Assembly: GCA_024364735.1 (NCBI GenBank)
Contig: JAGFNQ010001138.1
Span: 159,671 to 223,670, forward strand
Length of the DNA: 64,000 nucleotides
Direction: 5' to 3'
Origin: Boesenbergia rotunda
Taxonomy: Eukaryota; Streptophyta; Magnoliopsida; Zingiberales; Zingiberaceae
The notes below the pieces were generated by a model. It had not been told where the DNA came from and ran no database searches. It worked only from the letters and a program-made list of their open reading frames with translations. Within the stretch, counting starts at the first letter, position 1. Every line of letters begins with the position of its first letter. Positions 43,226 through 54,409 of the stretch are shown piece by piece. The position numbers and the translations under genes are program-made.

Positions 43226-44552
43226 GTATGTATGTGGTACAAGCCGGGGACCCTCAATGATATTATGATTATGTTTAAGTATTTAAAAGTATGATTTTAA
43301 AAGTTAAGCATCCTTATGTATATGCATTAGACTCATGCATTCATTCATGTTATGCATTCTGTCATGATAGTAATGTCTTATGTTTATGTTTCATGTCAAG
43401 AAAATATGCATGATAGTAAACGATTTATGCTTATGTTTATGTTTATGCCACGTATCATGTCATGCTAAGAATGTTTATTATGTTTATGTTTATGCCATAT
43501 ATCATGCCATGCTAGGAATGTTTATTATGTTTATATTTATGACATGTATCATGTCATGCTAGGAATGTTTATTTATGTTTAGGTTTATGCCATGTATCAT
43601 GTCATGCTAAGAATGTTTATTATGTTTATGTTCATGTCATGTCAAATATATGCTAAGTGATCCTAGATGCTTATGTTCTAAGTAGAGCACCAAGTATGTT
43701 AATGTTTCATGTGCTCATTATTAAGTGATGAATGGTTTTAGTGAGTAGGAAAGAGTCTTATTAAGCCTGTGTGCTTATAGTCTTATTTCCTTATACCGCA
43801 GATCACACAAGAGGACAGTAAGGAAGCAGCAGGAGGGCAAGAATGCATGTATATGGTAGTGACTTGGCCAAGAAGACAATATGTTTACTCGTCTTATGCT
43901 AGAACTTTACCATTGCTGCTTATGTGCTTGAATAATGACTTATGTGACTCTATGACCTGATGCTAAGTATGACATGATATGATGTTAAGTATAAAGTTAA
44001 TATGCCAAGTTCCCATGTCATCATGTTAGGAATGGTAGTAGGTACAGGTAGGTGTAAGTTTAAAGTTTTCCGCTGCATTATGATGTTCACCTGCCCTATC
44101 CATATTAACGTAACGCCGCTTTATGGAAAGAAAAAAAAACGGGCGTTACATGGTCTGGGGGACCAAACAGAAGACTTTGTCGAGCAGGGATCGCGGATAG
44201 AAGTAGGAACGGGTCGAGGATCGGATGTCTCGAGATTCTGGTTCTTGGAAGTCGAGCAAAAGTCCAACTGGAGGTCTCGGTTGGCAAAAGGTAGCTTCTC
44301 CAGATTGGAGTAGGTGAAAGACGCGTTCCTTGGAAAGTAGAACAATAGGCGTCGATTCGACCTAGGATTTCAGTTGAAATCCAAAAGTCAGAACCAGACA
44401 ACTCTGGTTGTCAATCAACTAAGGCATAAGATTGTTTGTCTGTTTGTTGTGTATTTTGTTGTCTTGCAGGTACCTGGAGTTAGAGGCAAGATAGGAGAGC
44501 AAACACAAAACAAACAAAGCCTAGGAAACAAACGAAGATAGGAGAGAACCTA

Positions 44553-44717
44553 GGCGCCTGAAAGCAATTCAGGAGCCTGGAACCCACGCGCCTGAAAGCA
44601 ATTCAAGCGCCTGGGATGGGATGTCTATCCCTGCATTGATTTCGCCATTTGGATCAGCTTGGACCAGTTATTAGGCGCCTTAATAGGCTTTAGGCACCCT
44701 AATACTGTCTATAAATA
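44553..44717 (+). promoter_or_regulatory. TATA box with decayed GGCGCC cluster
   Basis: TATAAATA at 44710-44717 lies downstream of GGCGCC at 44553 and 44673 and near-matches CGCGCC (44588) and AGCGCC (44606). This is the same U3 plan as in the related LTR at 11603, partly decayed. Confidence 0.6.
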
Positions 44718-45213
44718 GGGGTGTCAACCCCTCAGTTGAAGTATCATGTTTTATATCTGCTTACTCATTCCATGCGAATAAAAGGTGCTCAGACAAAGTT
44801 CTGTGTCCAAGGAGGCTCCAGGAGGAAGTGTACGACGCTTCGGAGTTCCAGATTGGTCGAGATCGTTGACTTGTTTGGTTTGATTTCATTTATAAGTTGT
44901 ATTTCAGTTTATTTACTTGTGCTTTGTAAAAACAAACTGTAAGACGGGTTTTCTCCGCCTCCGAAAATTCTGGAAAGGAGACCACTAATAGACTCACGCC
45001 GAGTACATAGGCCTTGGATGTACTGACCCTGGGGGGTTGGGAACCAAGTCAATAAATCCCGCGTGTCTGCTTTTTTTGTTGTCTTTTACTTTATTATTCT
45101 GCTGTGCTACTAACGATTTGATAACGATGTTGAACAAATGAAAGACTCAAAAATGAAATGAAGCAGGAGTCGATATTCACCCCCCCCCCTCTATCGACGC
45201 CACCGATCCTACA

Positions 45214-45414
45214 AAATGAATGGCAATGTGAGCAAACGGTGCACTATATGCGAGAAGCGGAGCATGCGATGGAGCTGGTGAAAGCAAGGCTATCATCGAG
45301 GTAGACATATGACCACACTGGAGAGCAGAGTGACCCATGACACCACAGATCTAGCAACGCCCAAGATGGCGATTGGGACCAGACGCAGCCGACTGCGTAG
45401 GTGGGCGTGCAAGA
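45214..45414 (-). pseudogene. Ale-like gag C-terminus with zinc knuckle
   Basis: The minus strand encodes a knuckle whose residues are Cys, stop, Ile, Cys, then GVMGHSALQC: the second position is TAG where relatives have CAG (Gln). It is flanked by the solo LTR (left) and the pol-less element (right), and continues the gag piece at 52412-53267. Confidence 0.78.
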
Positions 45415-45764
45415 TGTTGGGACCTTATCGTTTGCTAGATGGGGGTGAATAGCAACTTTTAGATGTTGTCTTCCTACAATGGTTAGCAAGCGCAAGCGAA
45501 AATCTCAAATATAAACTGAGCAATGCTAACACATCACCTTTACGTGGTTCGGAGATGAAACTCCTACTCCACGGCTGTCCGTAAGGTGGACGATCCCGAT
45601 CCGTCGGTGGATGACTCCCTGGAAGACCTCCGGCTTGCTAGTGTAGCTCTTTGTGGGTGGAGAAACCTCACCACAACCCGCAATACTCTTCTGAGCACTT
45701 AGACTACTAATTGACCTTTAACCAAAGCCAATTTCATCAAGAACTTTCAGCCAAAACTGAGCCC

Positions 45765-45936
45765 CTTTAAATAGTGCTTTATGTTGAAATGACCATTACC
45801 AGTCGACTGGTCCAAGGCCAGTCGACTGGTCCCACTTAGATTCGAACGTTATAGCCTAACGTTCGAATTTAAGTTGCCATCGGTCGACTGGTGCTTGACC
45901 AGTCGACTGATCTTTCTGTGGACTTCATCAGTCGAC
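45765..45936 (-). promoter_or_regulatory. TATA box with upstream GTCGAC palindromes and an inverted repeat
   Basis: TATTTAAAG (45773-45765, minus) follows five GTCGAC sites at 45802, 45821, 45883, 45902 and 45931, mostly in CCAGTCGACTGG. Between them is a perfect inverted repeat with 12-bp arms ATTCGAACGTTA (45840-45851) and TAACGTTCGAAT (45857-45868). The 5' LTR has GTCGAC at 51762, 51781, 51891, 51910 and 51929 and the same inverted repeat at 51800-51828. Confidence 0.72.
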
Positions 45937-46409
45937 TAATCAAGCATCAGACAACTGGTTCACCCATATACCTAAAGTTTCCCTTTCCCGAGTACATTTC
46001 TCTTAGCACTCGAACACTAGGATTTCCTTCCCGAGTACAATTCCCTCAGCACTCGTCCCCTCACGACTCAGTTGACTCTCTATTCAACAACTTCGACCTG
46101 TTGCCTTCAAGCCCTCTTCGACTTTGGCTCTCGTCCCTTGGATGCATGCAAGCCCGCGGCTTGTATCTCATGCCACCCTTCACGTATGCCTCAAAGTCCG
46201 CTTCCCTCAGCTCATCGTCCCTGCTTTGTCCACGGTCCCTCGGATGCACACAAGCCCTCGACTTGTCTACACACCATCCTTTACCGGACTCGGAGTCGTC
46301 CAACTAAGTCCATGTGTATCCTGCAAACATGCACACTCAAATACACATATCAAATACAAGGGTGCATCTAACTTAAATCCTTTGTCCAAACATCAAAACA
46401 CATGGTCAC

Positions 46410-48646
46410 TGATAACTGTTTTTGTCGTGTTACGGTTTCAAATACAATTTAAGTACCGAATTCCTCTAAACTAATGTAGCATAGAGTAACTCGAGTCGTC
46501 TCCCAACGAATGTAGTTGGTGCAAGATAAATCTCAGGATCGTATCTTATTGCTTTTGGGTTTTGGATATGAAACTGGGTTTTGGATTTAAGAGCTAGGAC
46601 TACGAAATGAATAACAGAGCAAATATGAAACCTAATTCTAATTAAGGAAGGACAATGCAAATAAAGAAATATAAATTAACCTAACTACAATTGCAGAAAA
46701 GAAAAGACAATGTGAAAGAAACATTAAAGAAGTAGGCATCAATGAAACCTAGGCATGGAGTAAAACCTATAGCATGAAAGAAATTTAATTTCCTAACCTA
46801 ATTGCATGTAATGAAGATATGAAACTTAAAGCTATGGAAAGAGCAACACAAAGAAAAAATTAAACAATTAAGAAACATCACAACTGAAATTAACAGATCT
46901 AAGAAGCATTTAATCAAACACCTCATATGCATAATGGAAATTGATTCAAATAAGTGTTGATTGAAATGGGAAGGATCAAACTTGATACAAACATCAACAA
47001 TTTAGCTCAAACAACCAACTATCAAAACAATCAACAACTGAATCAAGTCTAAAAACACAAATTGACCTAAGAATCTGTGCTGTGAAGAGTTCAACTGCTG
47101 CCAATTGGGTTGTGCCGACTGATGAAGGTTGGCTGCTGGATCTGTTGCCGTGAAGAAGAAGGCGCTGCCGAATGCTATTGAAGAGGAACCAAAACTTGGA
47201 AAAACAGAAGCTGTGCTGGGAATTGAAGCTGCTAAAAGAGAACTGTGAAGAACTGATAAGAAGAGCTGCTGAGAAGTAATTGCTGGAAAATGGATCTGAA
47301 TGCTACTGAATCTGACGAGCTGTGAAAGGAAATAAAACTACTGAAAACGAATTGCAAGGAAAGAAAACGCTGAAGAAAAACTTGATAAAGAAAAACAAAT
47401 GTTGTAAAGGAATTTGATCGATGGCGTGCGGTGGAGATGGCTGATCGTTTTCTCTCCGAACCTCGAAAGAGAAAGCTACGGTGGAGATGGATGGCTGCGA
47501 CGGCTGCATTCGGCTACATTCGGCTAGAGCTCGGAACCCCCAAAGCCCTAGCTTATGGTCGCCGGTGATGAAAATAGAGGAAAGTTCTCTCCGAACCCCG
47601 AAAGAGAACTCTTCCTCTCTTCTCTCCGAACCCCGAAAGAGAAGAGATGGAGCTCCGGCCGGCTAAGATTCGGAACCCCCTAGCCCTAGCTTCGTGCAAT
47701 GGCCGGAGATGGTGGTGGATGAAGAGGAAGGTGAGTCGCCTGCGTGTGATGGTGTGTGGCCGATCGATGCCCTAGCTCTGCGGGTTCCTCTTCCTTTTGT
47801 TTGTGTCCTTGGCTGCAGCGATTGGGTTTGGCTCAGCCAAATTCAGCGATTGGATCAGTCAGCCAAGCCCTCTAGTTAACCCAGCTCAGATTCATTGGTT
47901 CGGTCGGCCAATCCAGCTTCGGTTCAGTCCAGCTCAGGTTCAGCCCAACTTCAATTTAGCTCAGTGTTTGGGTTCGGTCCAGCGCTGGGTTCTGTTCAGC
48001 CCAGCCAAACATTTGAGTTAACCCAGCTTTTGGGTTCAGCAATAGGATGGAAGTAACAGACGGCTAAAATCAATCTGACTTCATCCAACGATCGGATCTC
48101 TTCAGATCTGAACCAAACTCCACATATCCCAATCAATAGTCCTGATCTACCTGTCCTCAGCTCGGATTAACCAGATCAGTGGCGGATGGTCCAGATCTTC
48201 CCTTTTCTTGAATGGATGGTCTAGAACATCTTGAGCTCGATCCAACGGTCAGATCACTTCTGATTTGGCTGAAATTTTCAGATCTTGATCTCTGGTCATG
48301 ATTGATTCTATCTTGGACTCGGATCGACCAGAAGTTGACCGATGGCTCAGATCTAGCCGTTCTCTGGAATGGACGGCTCCTATTAATCCGATGCTTGATC
48401 CCTTTAATCTGGATCCAATCCTGACTCAAGTCTGACCCAATTTGATCTAGGTCCATAATCAATTGAAGCCTACAAAATGATATTCAAATTTAGTGCCAAA
48501 AATACCCCAAATATACAAAGATTAGAATTAAAAGCCAAAATGAAGGGAATACATGAAACCTAATAAAATTGCAAACTTAAGCATATAAAATGTGAATCAA
48601 ACATGGATTTTAGAGCCGAAAATAATCAACAAAATTATGGTTATCA
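46410..48646 (-). mobile_element. Ty3/gypsy-type solo LTR, 2,237 bp
   Basis: The termini TGATAAC and GTTATCA form a 7-bp inverted repeat and start and end with TG and CA. The perfect 5-bp duplication GTCAC lies at 46405-46409 and 48647-48651. On the minus strand it starts TGATAACCATAATTTTGTTG and near its end has TTGGGAGACGACTCGAG, a phrase familiar from plant gypsy LTRs. Open frames inside have no domain. No internal region is present. Confidence 0.85.
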
Positions 48647-48675
48647 GTCACTCCGGACCATAGATTGCCCCAACA

Positions 48676-48690
48676 ATCTTCACCTTTTTG
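48676..48690 (-). other. Polypurine tract of the second pol-less element
   Basis: The minus strand reads CATCAAAAAGGTGAAGAT before the LTR start TGTTGG. Confidence 0.85.
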
Positions 48691-49724
48691 ATGTTTGGCA
48701 ATACGTTTAAGTTAGGGAAAACAAATAGCAAATACAATGCTAATAACCATTTGAACTTACGTTGTCAAGGCTTCACCTTGGACTTATACCGCCAATGCAT
48801 ATGCAATGCAAACATGCATAGATCCTATCACAAGGCATCCCTACTCCTAACCTCCCCAATGAGTTTAGGACTTTTACCAAACTGGGTTTTTTTAAAACCT
48901 CTCCAAGGCTCCCCGTATATTGGACTTACAAAGACTTTTTAAGAACCTTCCCAAGGTTCCCCTTCTGCCACCAAATGAGCAACAATGCTCCCACTTTACC
49001 TAAGCTCCCCCTTGACCTAAGATTTCTTACAAAGGCGTGTTTGGTTTCCTACTTAAACTTAACACTTCTCCCCCTTTGCCACACATCAAAAAGACTCCAA
49101 CAATTTCCCTCATATTGGATCCTTTAACCTCTAATGATCATAAATACAGTGTACTAGCCCCCCATAAGATTACACACTTGTTTTACATCATTTGGACACC
49201 TTTCGATTGCTGAAAAATAGTTTAAGCCTTTACCAGTTGACTTCCCCTGACTAGTCGACTGGTACCCTGAAAATCTCATTTTCAACATTTTTGACCCAAT
49301 TTCAAAAATGTACTAGAAATTTCACAGATCTCCAAAAATTTTGAAATTTTGTAGAGAGGTTTGTCGTACCCATATCTACTTAGGAAAAATACACTCAAAA
49401 ATGTATCTATCACCATTTCCAAGATTGACACAAAACCCAAAACTAGCTAAACGGTTCAATTGAACCTTGACCTAAAGTCCTAGTTTTGGCTTCCCCTTGA
49501 TATCTTTCCCCATACCAAGCCACAATGCATCTCTAGCATTGATTTATATGGTATCTACACATCAAAAATCAACTTCCATGCTATATGACCCCGATGTCAT
49601 ATTTTCATGCATGAAACTTAAATCCAACGTGTCAAATCCCTAGGATTGAGACTCAAATCCGTCTCCACATCCCTTGGCATACTTCATGACCCATCTAGAC
49701 TTCCGAGAGAAATCCTCCCGGGAT
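48691..49724 (-). other. Untranslated region with repeated purine tracts
   Basis: Minus-strand GGGGGAG or GGGGAG tracts occur near 48855, 48920, 48955, 49010 and 49070, resembling the internal tracts of the first pol-less element. No pol remnant can be found. Confidence 0.6.
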
Positions 49725-51309
49725 TCATAGACCATGGGTCCCAATTTGGCTCCTAGAGCTCCCCCTTGAGCTCTTAGCCTTAACCACCTCCCTAGGTGAC
49801 TCAACAAACGCTAGACCACCCCAATGTACCTCCGGTGACTCTTGGTCTACAACCCTAACCTTCTTAACTTTGGACCCCTTGTCCTTAGTTAAGACTTTCT
49901 TCTTGCTTTTACATGACATACCCTTGCCATTTTTGGACTTCCCCTCCTTGTCATAGTTATATGCTACCCTAGCATATTTCTTTTCATTGGCATCGGGGAA
50001 CTTAGATTGGTATCCTAGACCCAATCTATCATCGTTGGGTTTTTGACTACCCAACCCATACCTAAACCCTTAGATACAATAGTGAATCTATCTAGGGTTT
50101 TCTCCATTTCTTCAAGTCTTGCCCTCAAGACTTGATTTTCCAACTCTAGAGCTCTAACCCTAGAGTCAACATGTCCACCTTGGACATTCCTAGACCTACC
50201 CACTTTCCTAGGCATATGTCTCCCCTTCTTGAGATTTGTGCCTTGATCATTAACCACCTTCTTTCCCTTAGGCATGGTAGTTTGGGTCTTTCTTGGTCTA
50301 GCTTTGGGTAATAATTTCCTAGAATTATCTACCTTGTTAACCCTATTCTATCATTATACCTAAATCCATGATTATTCTTAACCAGCATATAAGAATTGGA
50401 AATTGGATTTAATTTTAAATAAGGGATTACCTTCCCTTTTACCTTTAAAGTTCCCCCTTGACTTGAGCTCCTCTTCTTTTCTAATTTTTTTAAGTGCGCC
50501 AATTTCTTGATTTCTCCTTTCTTTGGGCACTTGGTGTGGTAGTGTCCATGCTCACCACACGTGAAGCAAATTATATGCTTCTTATCCTTCTTTGCTTCAT
50601 CCCTACAACTAATGTTAGTTTTCAAATTATTTGAATTGAGTTTAGGGTTTACCTCTTTTTTCTTACCCAATGGACACTTGTCCTTGTAGTGTCTCTTTTG
50701 ATTGCACCCAAAGCAAATTATGTGATCCTTTGACTTTGCTTTGATGGAGGTGGAAGCTTCTTCTTGCTCCGGTGTTGAGGATGGTCTCTCCTTCCCCTCA
50801 ATCCTTGACGTGGAGACTTCTTCTATTTCTTCCTCACTTGAGGATGTGGATGATTCAACTCTCTCCTCCTCTTCGGATGTTGAACTTGACTCAACTTCCG
50901 ATTGGTCCTTCTCCTTTTCTTGGCCCAATGACCCCTTTTCCTTGAGCTCTTCTTCTCCTTGTCTTTGTGTCAAATTTTCATGTAAAGCTATCACCTTTCT
51001 CAATAGCTCATACACATTCTTGTATTCTCCTACATTTGACACAATATATGGAGGTAATAAATTTAATACAATTCTAGTTATCTCCTTATCCGCCTCCGCT
51101 TCCTCCATTTGATCCTTGGTCCAATATCGAGGTCGAAGGTGTTTTCCCTTTTTGTCCGTTGGAGCTTCAAATGGAACTTCCAATGCGGTCCAATGATCCC
51201 AATCCAATTGGAACCACGTCTCCAATCGCTTCCTCCAATAATCGAATTCATCTCGGTCGTATGGAGGCGGAATACGAGTATGCCATCCTAGCAGACCTTC
51301 CAAGTCCAT
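49725..51309 (-). pseudogene. Gag with two zinc knuckles, no pol, two frameshifts
   Basis: The start is ATG 51309 (MDLEGLLGWHTRIPPPYDRD); an in-frame extension to 51375 reads through the primer site. An N-terminal UBN2-like capsid region (FDYWRKRLETWFQ, then KDQMEEAEADKEI) is followed by a Ser/Glu-rich acidic linker and two CCHC knuckles, CFGCNQKRHYKDKC (about 50670-50710) and CFTCGEHGHYHTKC (about 50540-50580). The frame stops at 50329. The next frame (50275-50015) carries a coiled coil LELENQVLRARLEEMEKTLD, and a third (50054-49725) the conserved KPNDDRLGLGYQ tail. Two frameshifts thus split a Gag of roughly 530 residues. Both knuckles keep their metal ligands. Confidence 0.85.
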
Positions 51310-51361
51310 CTTGCTCTGGTTCTTTGCTCTCCCGGCGGTTAGTTCGTAGACGAGCGAACCT

Positions 51362-51373
51362 CGCTCTGATACC
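51362..51373 (-). other. Primer-binding site (tRNA-iMet type)
   Basis: The minus strand reads TGGTATCAGAGC, three bases inside the 5' LTR end at 51377. Confidence 0.93.
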
Positions 51374-51376
51374 ACT

Positions 51377-52411
51377 TGTTAGGACCTTGTCGTTTGCTAG
51401 AGGGGGTGAAAAGTAACTTTTCGATGTTGTCTTTCTACAATGGTTAGCAAGCGCAAGCGGAAATCTCAAATATAAACTGAACAATGCTAACACATCACCT
51501 TTACGTGGTTCGGAGATGAAGCTTCTACTCCACGGCTATCCGTAAGGTGGACGATCCCGATCCTTTGGTGATGACTCTCCGAAAGACCTCCGGCTAGCTC
51601 GTGTAGCTCCTTGTGGGTGGAGAAACCTCACCACAACCCGCAATACTCTTCTGAGCACTTAGACTACTAATTGGCCTTTAACCAAAGTCAATTTCGTCAA
51701 GAACTTTCAGCCAAAACTGAGCCCTTTTAAATAGTGCTTTATGCTGAAATGATCGTTACCAGTCGACTGGTCCAAGGCCAGTCGACTGGTCCCACTTAGA
51801 TTCGAACGTTACAGCCTAACGTTCGAATTTAAGTTGCCATCACTCGACTGGTGCTTGACCAATCGACTGATCTTTCTATGGACTTCATCAGTCGACTGAT
51901 CAAGCATCAGTCGACTGATCAAGCATCAGTCGACTGGTCCACCCCTATACCTAAGGTTTCCCTTCCCCGAGTACATTTCTCTCAGCACTCAAACCCTAGG
52001 ATTTCCTTCTCGAGTACAATTCCCTTAGCACTCGTCCCCTCACGACTCAGTTGACTCTCCATTCAACAGCCTCGACCTGTTGCCTTCAAGCCCTCTTCGA
52101 CCTTGACTCTCATCCCTCGGATACATACAAGCTCGTGGCTTGTCTCCCATGTCACCCTTCATGTATGCCTCGAAGTTCATTTCCCTTAGCTCATCGTCCA
52201 TGCTTTGTCCACGGTACCTCGGATGCACACAAGCCCTCGGCTTGTCTACACACCATCCTTCACCGGACCCGGAGCCGTCCAACTAAGTCCATTTGTATCC
52301 TGCAAACCTGCACACTTAAATACACATATCAAATATAAGGGTGAACCTAACTTAAACCTTTGCCCAATCATCAAAACACATGGTCACTCCGGACCATAGA
52401 TTGCCCCAACA
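51377..52411 (-). repeat. 5' LTR of the second pol-less element (1,035 bp)
   Basis: Very similar to the 3' LTR. Contains a TATA-like box (51724-51732), GTCGAC palindromes (51762-51934), repeated CGAGT...ACTCG inverted units near 51965-52040 and an ACAAGCC/GGCTTGT stem near 52227-52243. Confidence 0.92.
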
Positions 52412-53267
52412 CAAGCAACACCGGGGCAAGAGGGTGTAGCTAATAGGACATCGTCAAAATCTACCATGTCTGAGGTTGCGCAAAGTTTGAATTAGCAGTA
52501 TGCTGGTGACCACTACGAGAGTTTGAATATCGAGTATGTGAATTCCCTGTGGGAGCCATAAGAGTAGTCATTGACGCCAAAGATGGAGATGCTATTAAAA
52601 TTTTTAATTGGGCCTCATAGTTGAAAAGTTGTTCGAAGAGCTCATCAAAGGTAATAGGAATATCACAAACTTGCAAGGCATGTAAGATATTATAGTAGTC
52701 TTGGCTAAGACTATTTAGGACGCAAATAGAGAGCTTATCAAAATCAACTTTGATATTAATAAGCTCAAGAGCATTAATATTTCTTTTTATGACTTGCATA
52801 TAATCAGTGATAGATCTATTACCCTGGTGAGGACTGGCAAGATTTTGACGATGACTCATAATCCTGCCACATGAGGGAGCAACGTAGGTTCTCTCTAGTG
52901 TCTACCACACATCTCTTAACGAAGTAGATGAAGAAATAAATTGCACAAGACTAGGTGACATCGATCCAATAATAGCATTGAGGAGAAGTTGAACCTAATG
53001 CAGCCAAAGAATGTGATTAGGATTCGTCTAAGGGAGTGTGGTGTTTGTAGATGTTATCTATACAGGAGGGCAGGGATGCGAGCCATCAACGAATCCCAAT
53101 AAGTTATACCCGAATAGAAGATATGTGAACTGCAAACATTGAGAATAATTGGAGATGGTGAGTATCAATGGTGCCTGAGCATTAACGTTGAGAACCACAA
53201 GACAGGAAGACAAATCAAGAGCTTTCGTGGGAGGAGGTCGGCTAGTGATGTCGTCGACGGCATCCAT
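52412..53267 (-). pseudogene. Ale-like gag N-terminal part, broken
   Basis: The start is ATG 53267 (MDAVDDITSRPPPTKALDLS). Downstream are SNYSQCLQFTYLLFGYNLLG (53058-53267), and in another frame ITDYMQVIKRNINALELINI, FDKLSICVLNSLSQDYYNIL and ITFDELFEQLFNYEAQL (52461-52859), the UBN2 capsid fold of Ale/Retrofit Gag. At least one frameshift and several stops lie between. It continues at 45414 on the far side of the pol-less element. Confidence 0.85.
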
Positions 53268-53337
53268 TGTGGGTGCGGCTAGCGTGTGTGGAAAGAAGAA
53301 AGAAAAAAATTACTATTAAGTTTATCGCTTTGATACT

Positions 53338-53580
53338 TGTTAAGAGTTGAATGCTTCATTTTATTAATGAGGTGCACAGTATATAAATATTGAAACACCT
53401 AAAATATTAGGAAACAAATAAATTAAAAATTAAGAAAATATTCTCTAATAATAAGAATATTACAATACTAGGAAATCAATAAATGAGAAAGCTAAGAAAA
53501 TAAATATTCTCTAACTAAGAAAATAAATATTCGCTAATAGTATATACTCGTTAAAAATTGATCTCTATTCCGTTATAACA
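53338..53580 (-). repeat. 5' LTR of the Ale-like element
   Basis: Matches 27295-27522: TGTTAAGAGTTGAATG, GCACAGTATATAAATATTGA and AAAATATTAGGAAACAAATA. The adjacent primer site is degenerate (AAGTATCAAAGC on the minus strand). The outer end ATAACA at 53580 is tentative. Confidence 0.75.
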
Positions 53581-54409
53581 AATCTATTATCATCTATCCA
53601 ATTAGACATCCCATGAAGACATTAATGGCCGACCTAGAATGCCTGAACGGTTGGTCATTAATCGCTGATTGCTAGCATTTCAACTCAGCCAGTAAAAATT
53701 ATGATTGATTGAAGACTCTTAATCAGTAAGTCTAAGGTTCCGAGCTTACGAGCTTATAAAAGAAGGTTCCTTTCTCCACTTCTCGGTGATAGTGTTTCCC
53801 CACAAATAATCAATGGCATTTTACCAAAAGGTGTACGTGAGAATTCATATTTACCAAAAAGCGTCTTATGGTTTATTCTTTACCAAAGGGTGCATGTAAA
53901 ATCAGCTCATTCCTCTTATAACCCTCTCGCCAATAACTCCTTTTCATAGTTTATTTTTCGAGATATCCGAACCACCTTTTCATTATTTGATTTTAAAATA
54001 ATAAATTGTGGCTCGGATGCATATATTCTCATCTTCTTTTACCCTATATATCTCTTCCTGCCTTGTAACTCAACCAAGCCCCGAAGCTTTTACTATATTT
54101 TACTGTGATTGTGAAAAAATTAAGAAATAATTAAAAGATTATCTTATAAATAATCATTAAGCCCTTTTGGCTCGAAATGAATTTATTTTAAGCACTTTTT
54201 GGCCTGAAATAAGGATATAAATAGAAAATATAAAATATCAACAAAATAAAATAAGGAAAAATATAAAAAAATATTAAAAAAAAAGAAATAGAGTTCATAA
54301 AATTGTATATATTATAAATATATAAAATAGAAATTAAAATAAAATTTATACATATAAATTAAGATAGATTATATATCATCGAAAAAATTATTAAAAATCA
54401 ATTGGATTT
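53581..54409. other. AT-rich region, no gene seen
   Basis: Contains TATAAAAG at 53755 followed by a CT-rich stretch, and three TTTACCAAA(A)GG repeats at 53820-53895, which look like remnants of an unidentified element. No coding frame. Confidence 0.4.

Larger units (their letters stand above)
40901..44150 (+). mobile_element. Ty3/gypsy (Tekay/Del-like) solo LTR, 3,250 bp
   Basis: Begins TGTAACAACCCAG and ends GGGCGTTACA, and is bounded by the perfect 5-bp duplication TGGTC (40896-40900 and 44151-44155). It is homologous to the LTR at 3767-7211 in the opposite orientation, sharing both ends, the TATA region, tRNA-like cassette and duplicated GC block. It marks an element whose interior was removed by LTR-LTR recombination. 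Confidence 0.96.
40283..45213 (+). mobile_element. Copia (Sirevirus-like) solo LTR, split by a gypsy solo LTR
   Basis: Begins TGTTGGTGCAAAAAGC and ends CACCGATCCTACA. It is related to the LTR at 11603-13038, and its own length is about 1.68 kb. Flanks GAATG (40278-40282) and AAATG (45214-45218) form a duplication with one mismatch. No internal region is present, so it arose by recombination between two LTRs. U5 keeps GGAAAGGAGACCACTAATAG and CTCTATCGACGCC. Confidence 0.9.
45415..48675 (-). repeat. 3' LTR of the second pol-less element, interrupted
   Basis: The LTR comprises 45415-46409 and 48652-48675. TGTTGGGACCTT and GATTGCCCCAACA bound it. It aligns with 51377-52411, which has one extra 19-bp palindrome unit. 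Confidence 0.9.
45415..52411 (-). mobile_element. Second pol-less copia element with gag, both LTRs
   Basis: Minus-strand order: 5' LTR (51377-52411), iMet primer site, gag (51309-49725), 1 kb untranslated with purine tracts, polypurine tract, 3' LTR (45415-48675, split by a gypsy solo LTR). Flanks CAAGA (45410-45414) and CAAGC (52412-52416) agree at four of five bases. There is no polymerase gene. Without the insertion it is about 4.75 kb, with LTRs of 1.02-1.04 kb. Confidence 0.92.
27295..53580 (-). mobile_element. Old Ale/Retrofit-like Ty1/copia element exploded by nested insertions
   Basis: Matching short LTRs lie at 27295-27522 and 53338-53580. Gag is at 53267-52412 and 45414-45214, protease and GAG-pre-integrase at 40282-39800, and integrase, RT and RNase H at 30188-27600, all on the minus strand and in order. 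Removing the 9.6 kb, 4.9 kb and 7.0 kb insertions leaves about 4.7 kb, the usual size for Ale-type elements. All domains carry stops or shifts. No clear terminal duplication was found, so the outer ends are approximate. Confidence 0.85.

Noticed and set aside
45244..45495. Minus-strand 83-codon ORF as a separate gene
   Set aside because: It is the wrong frame of the Ale-like gag zinc knuckle and crosses into an LTR.
47303..48462. Several ORFs inside the gypsy-type solo LTR
   Set aside because: Short, on both strands and in repetitive sequence; the region is bounded as one LTR by an exact duplication.
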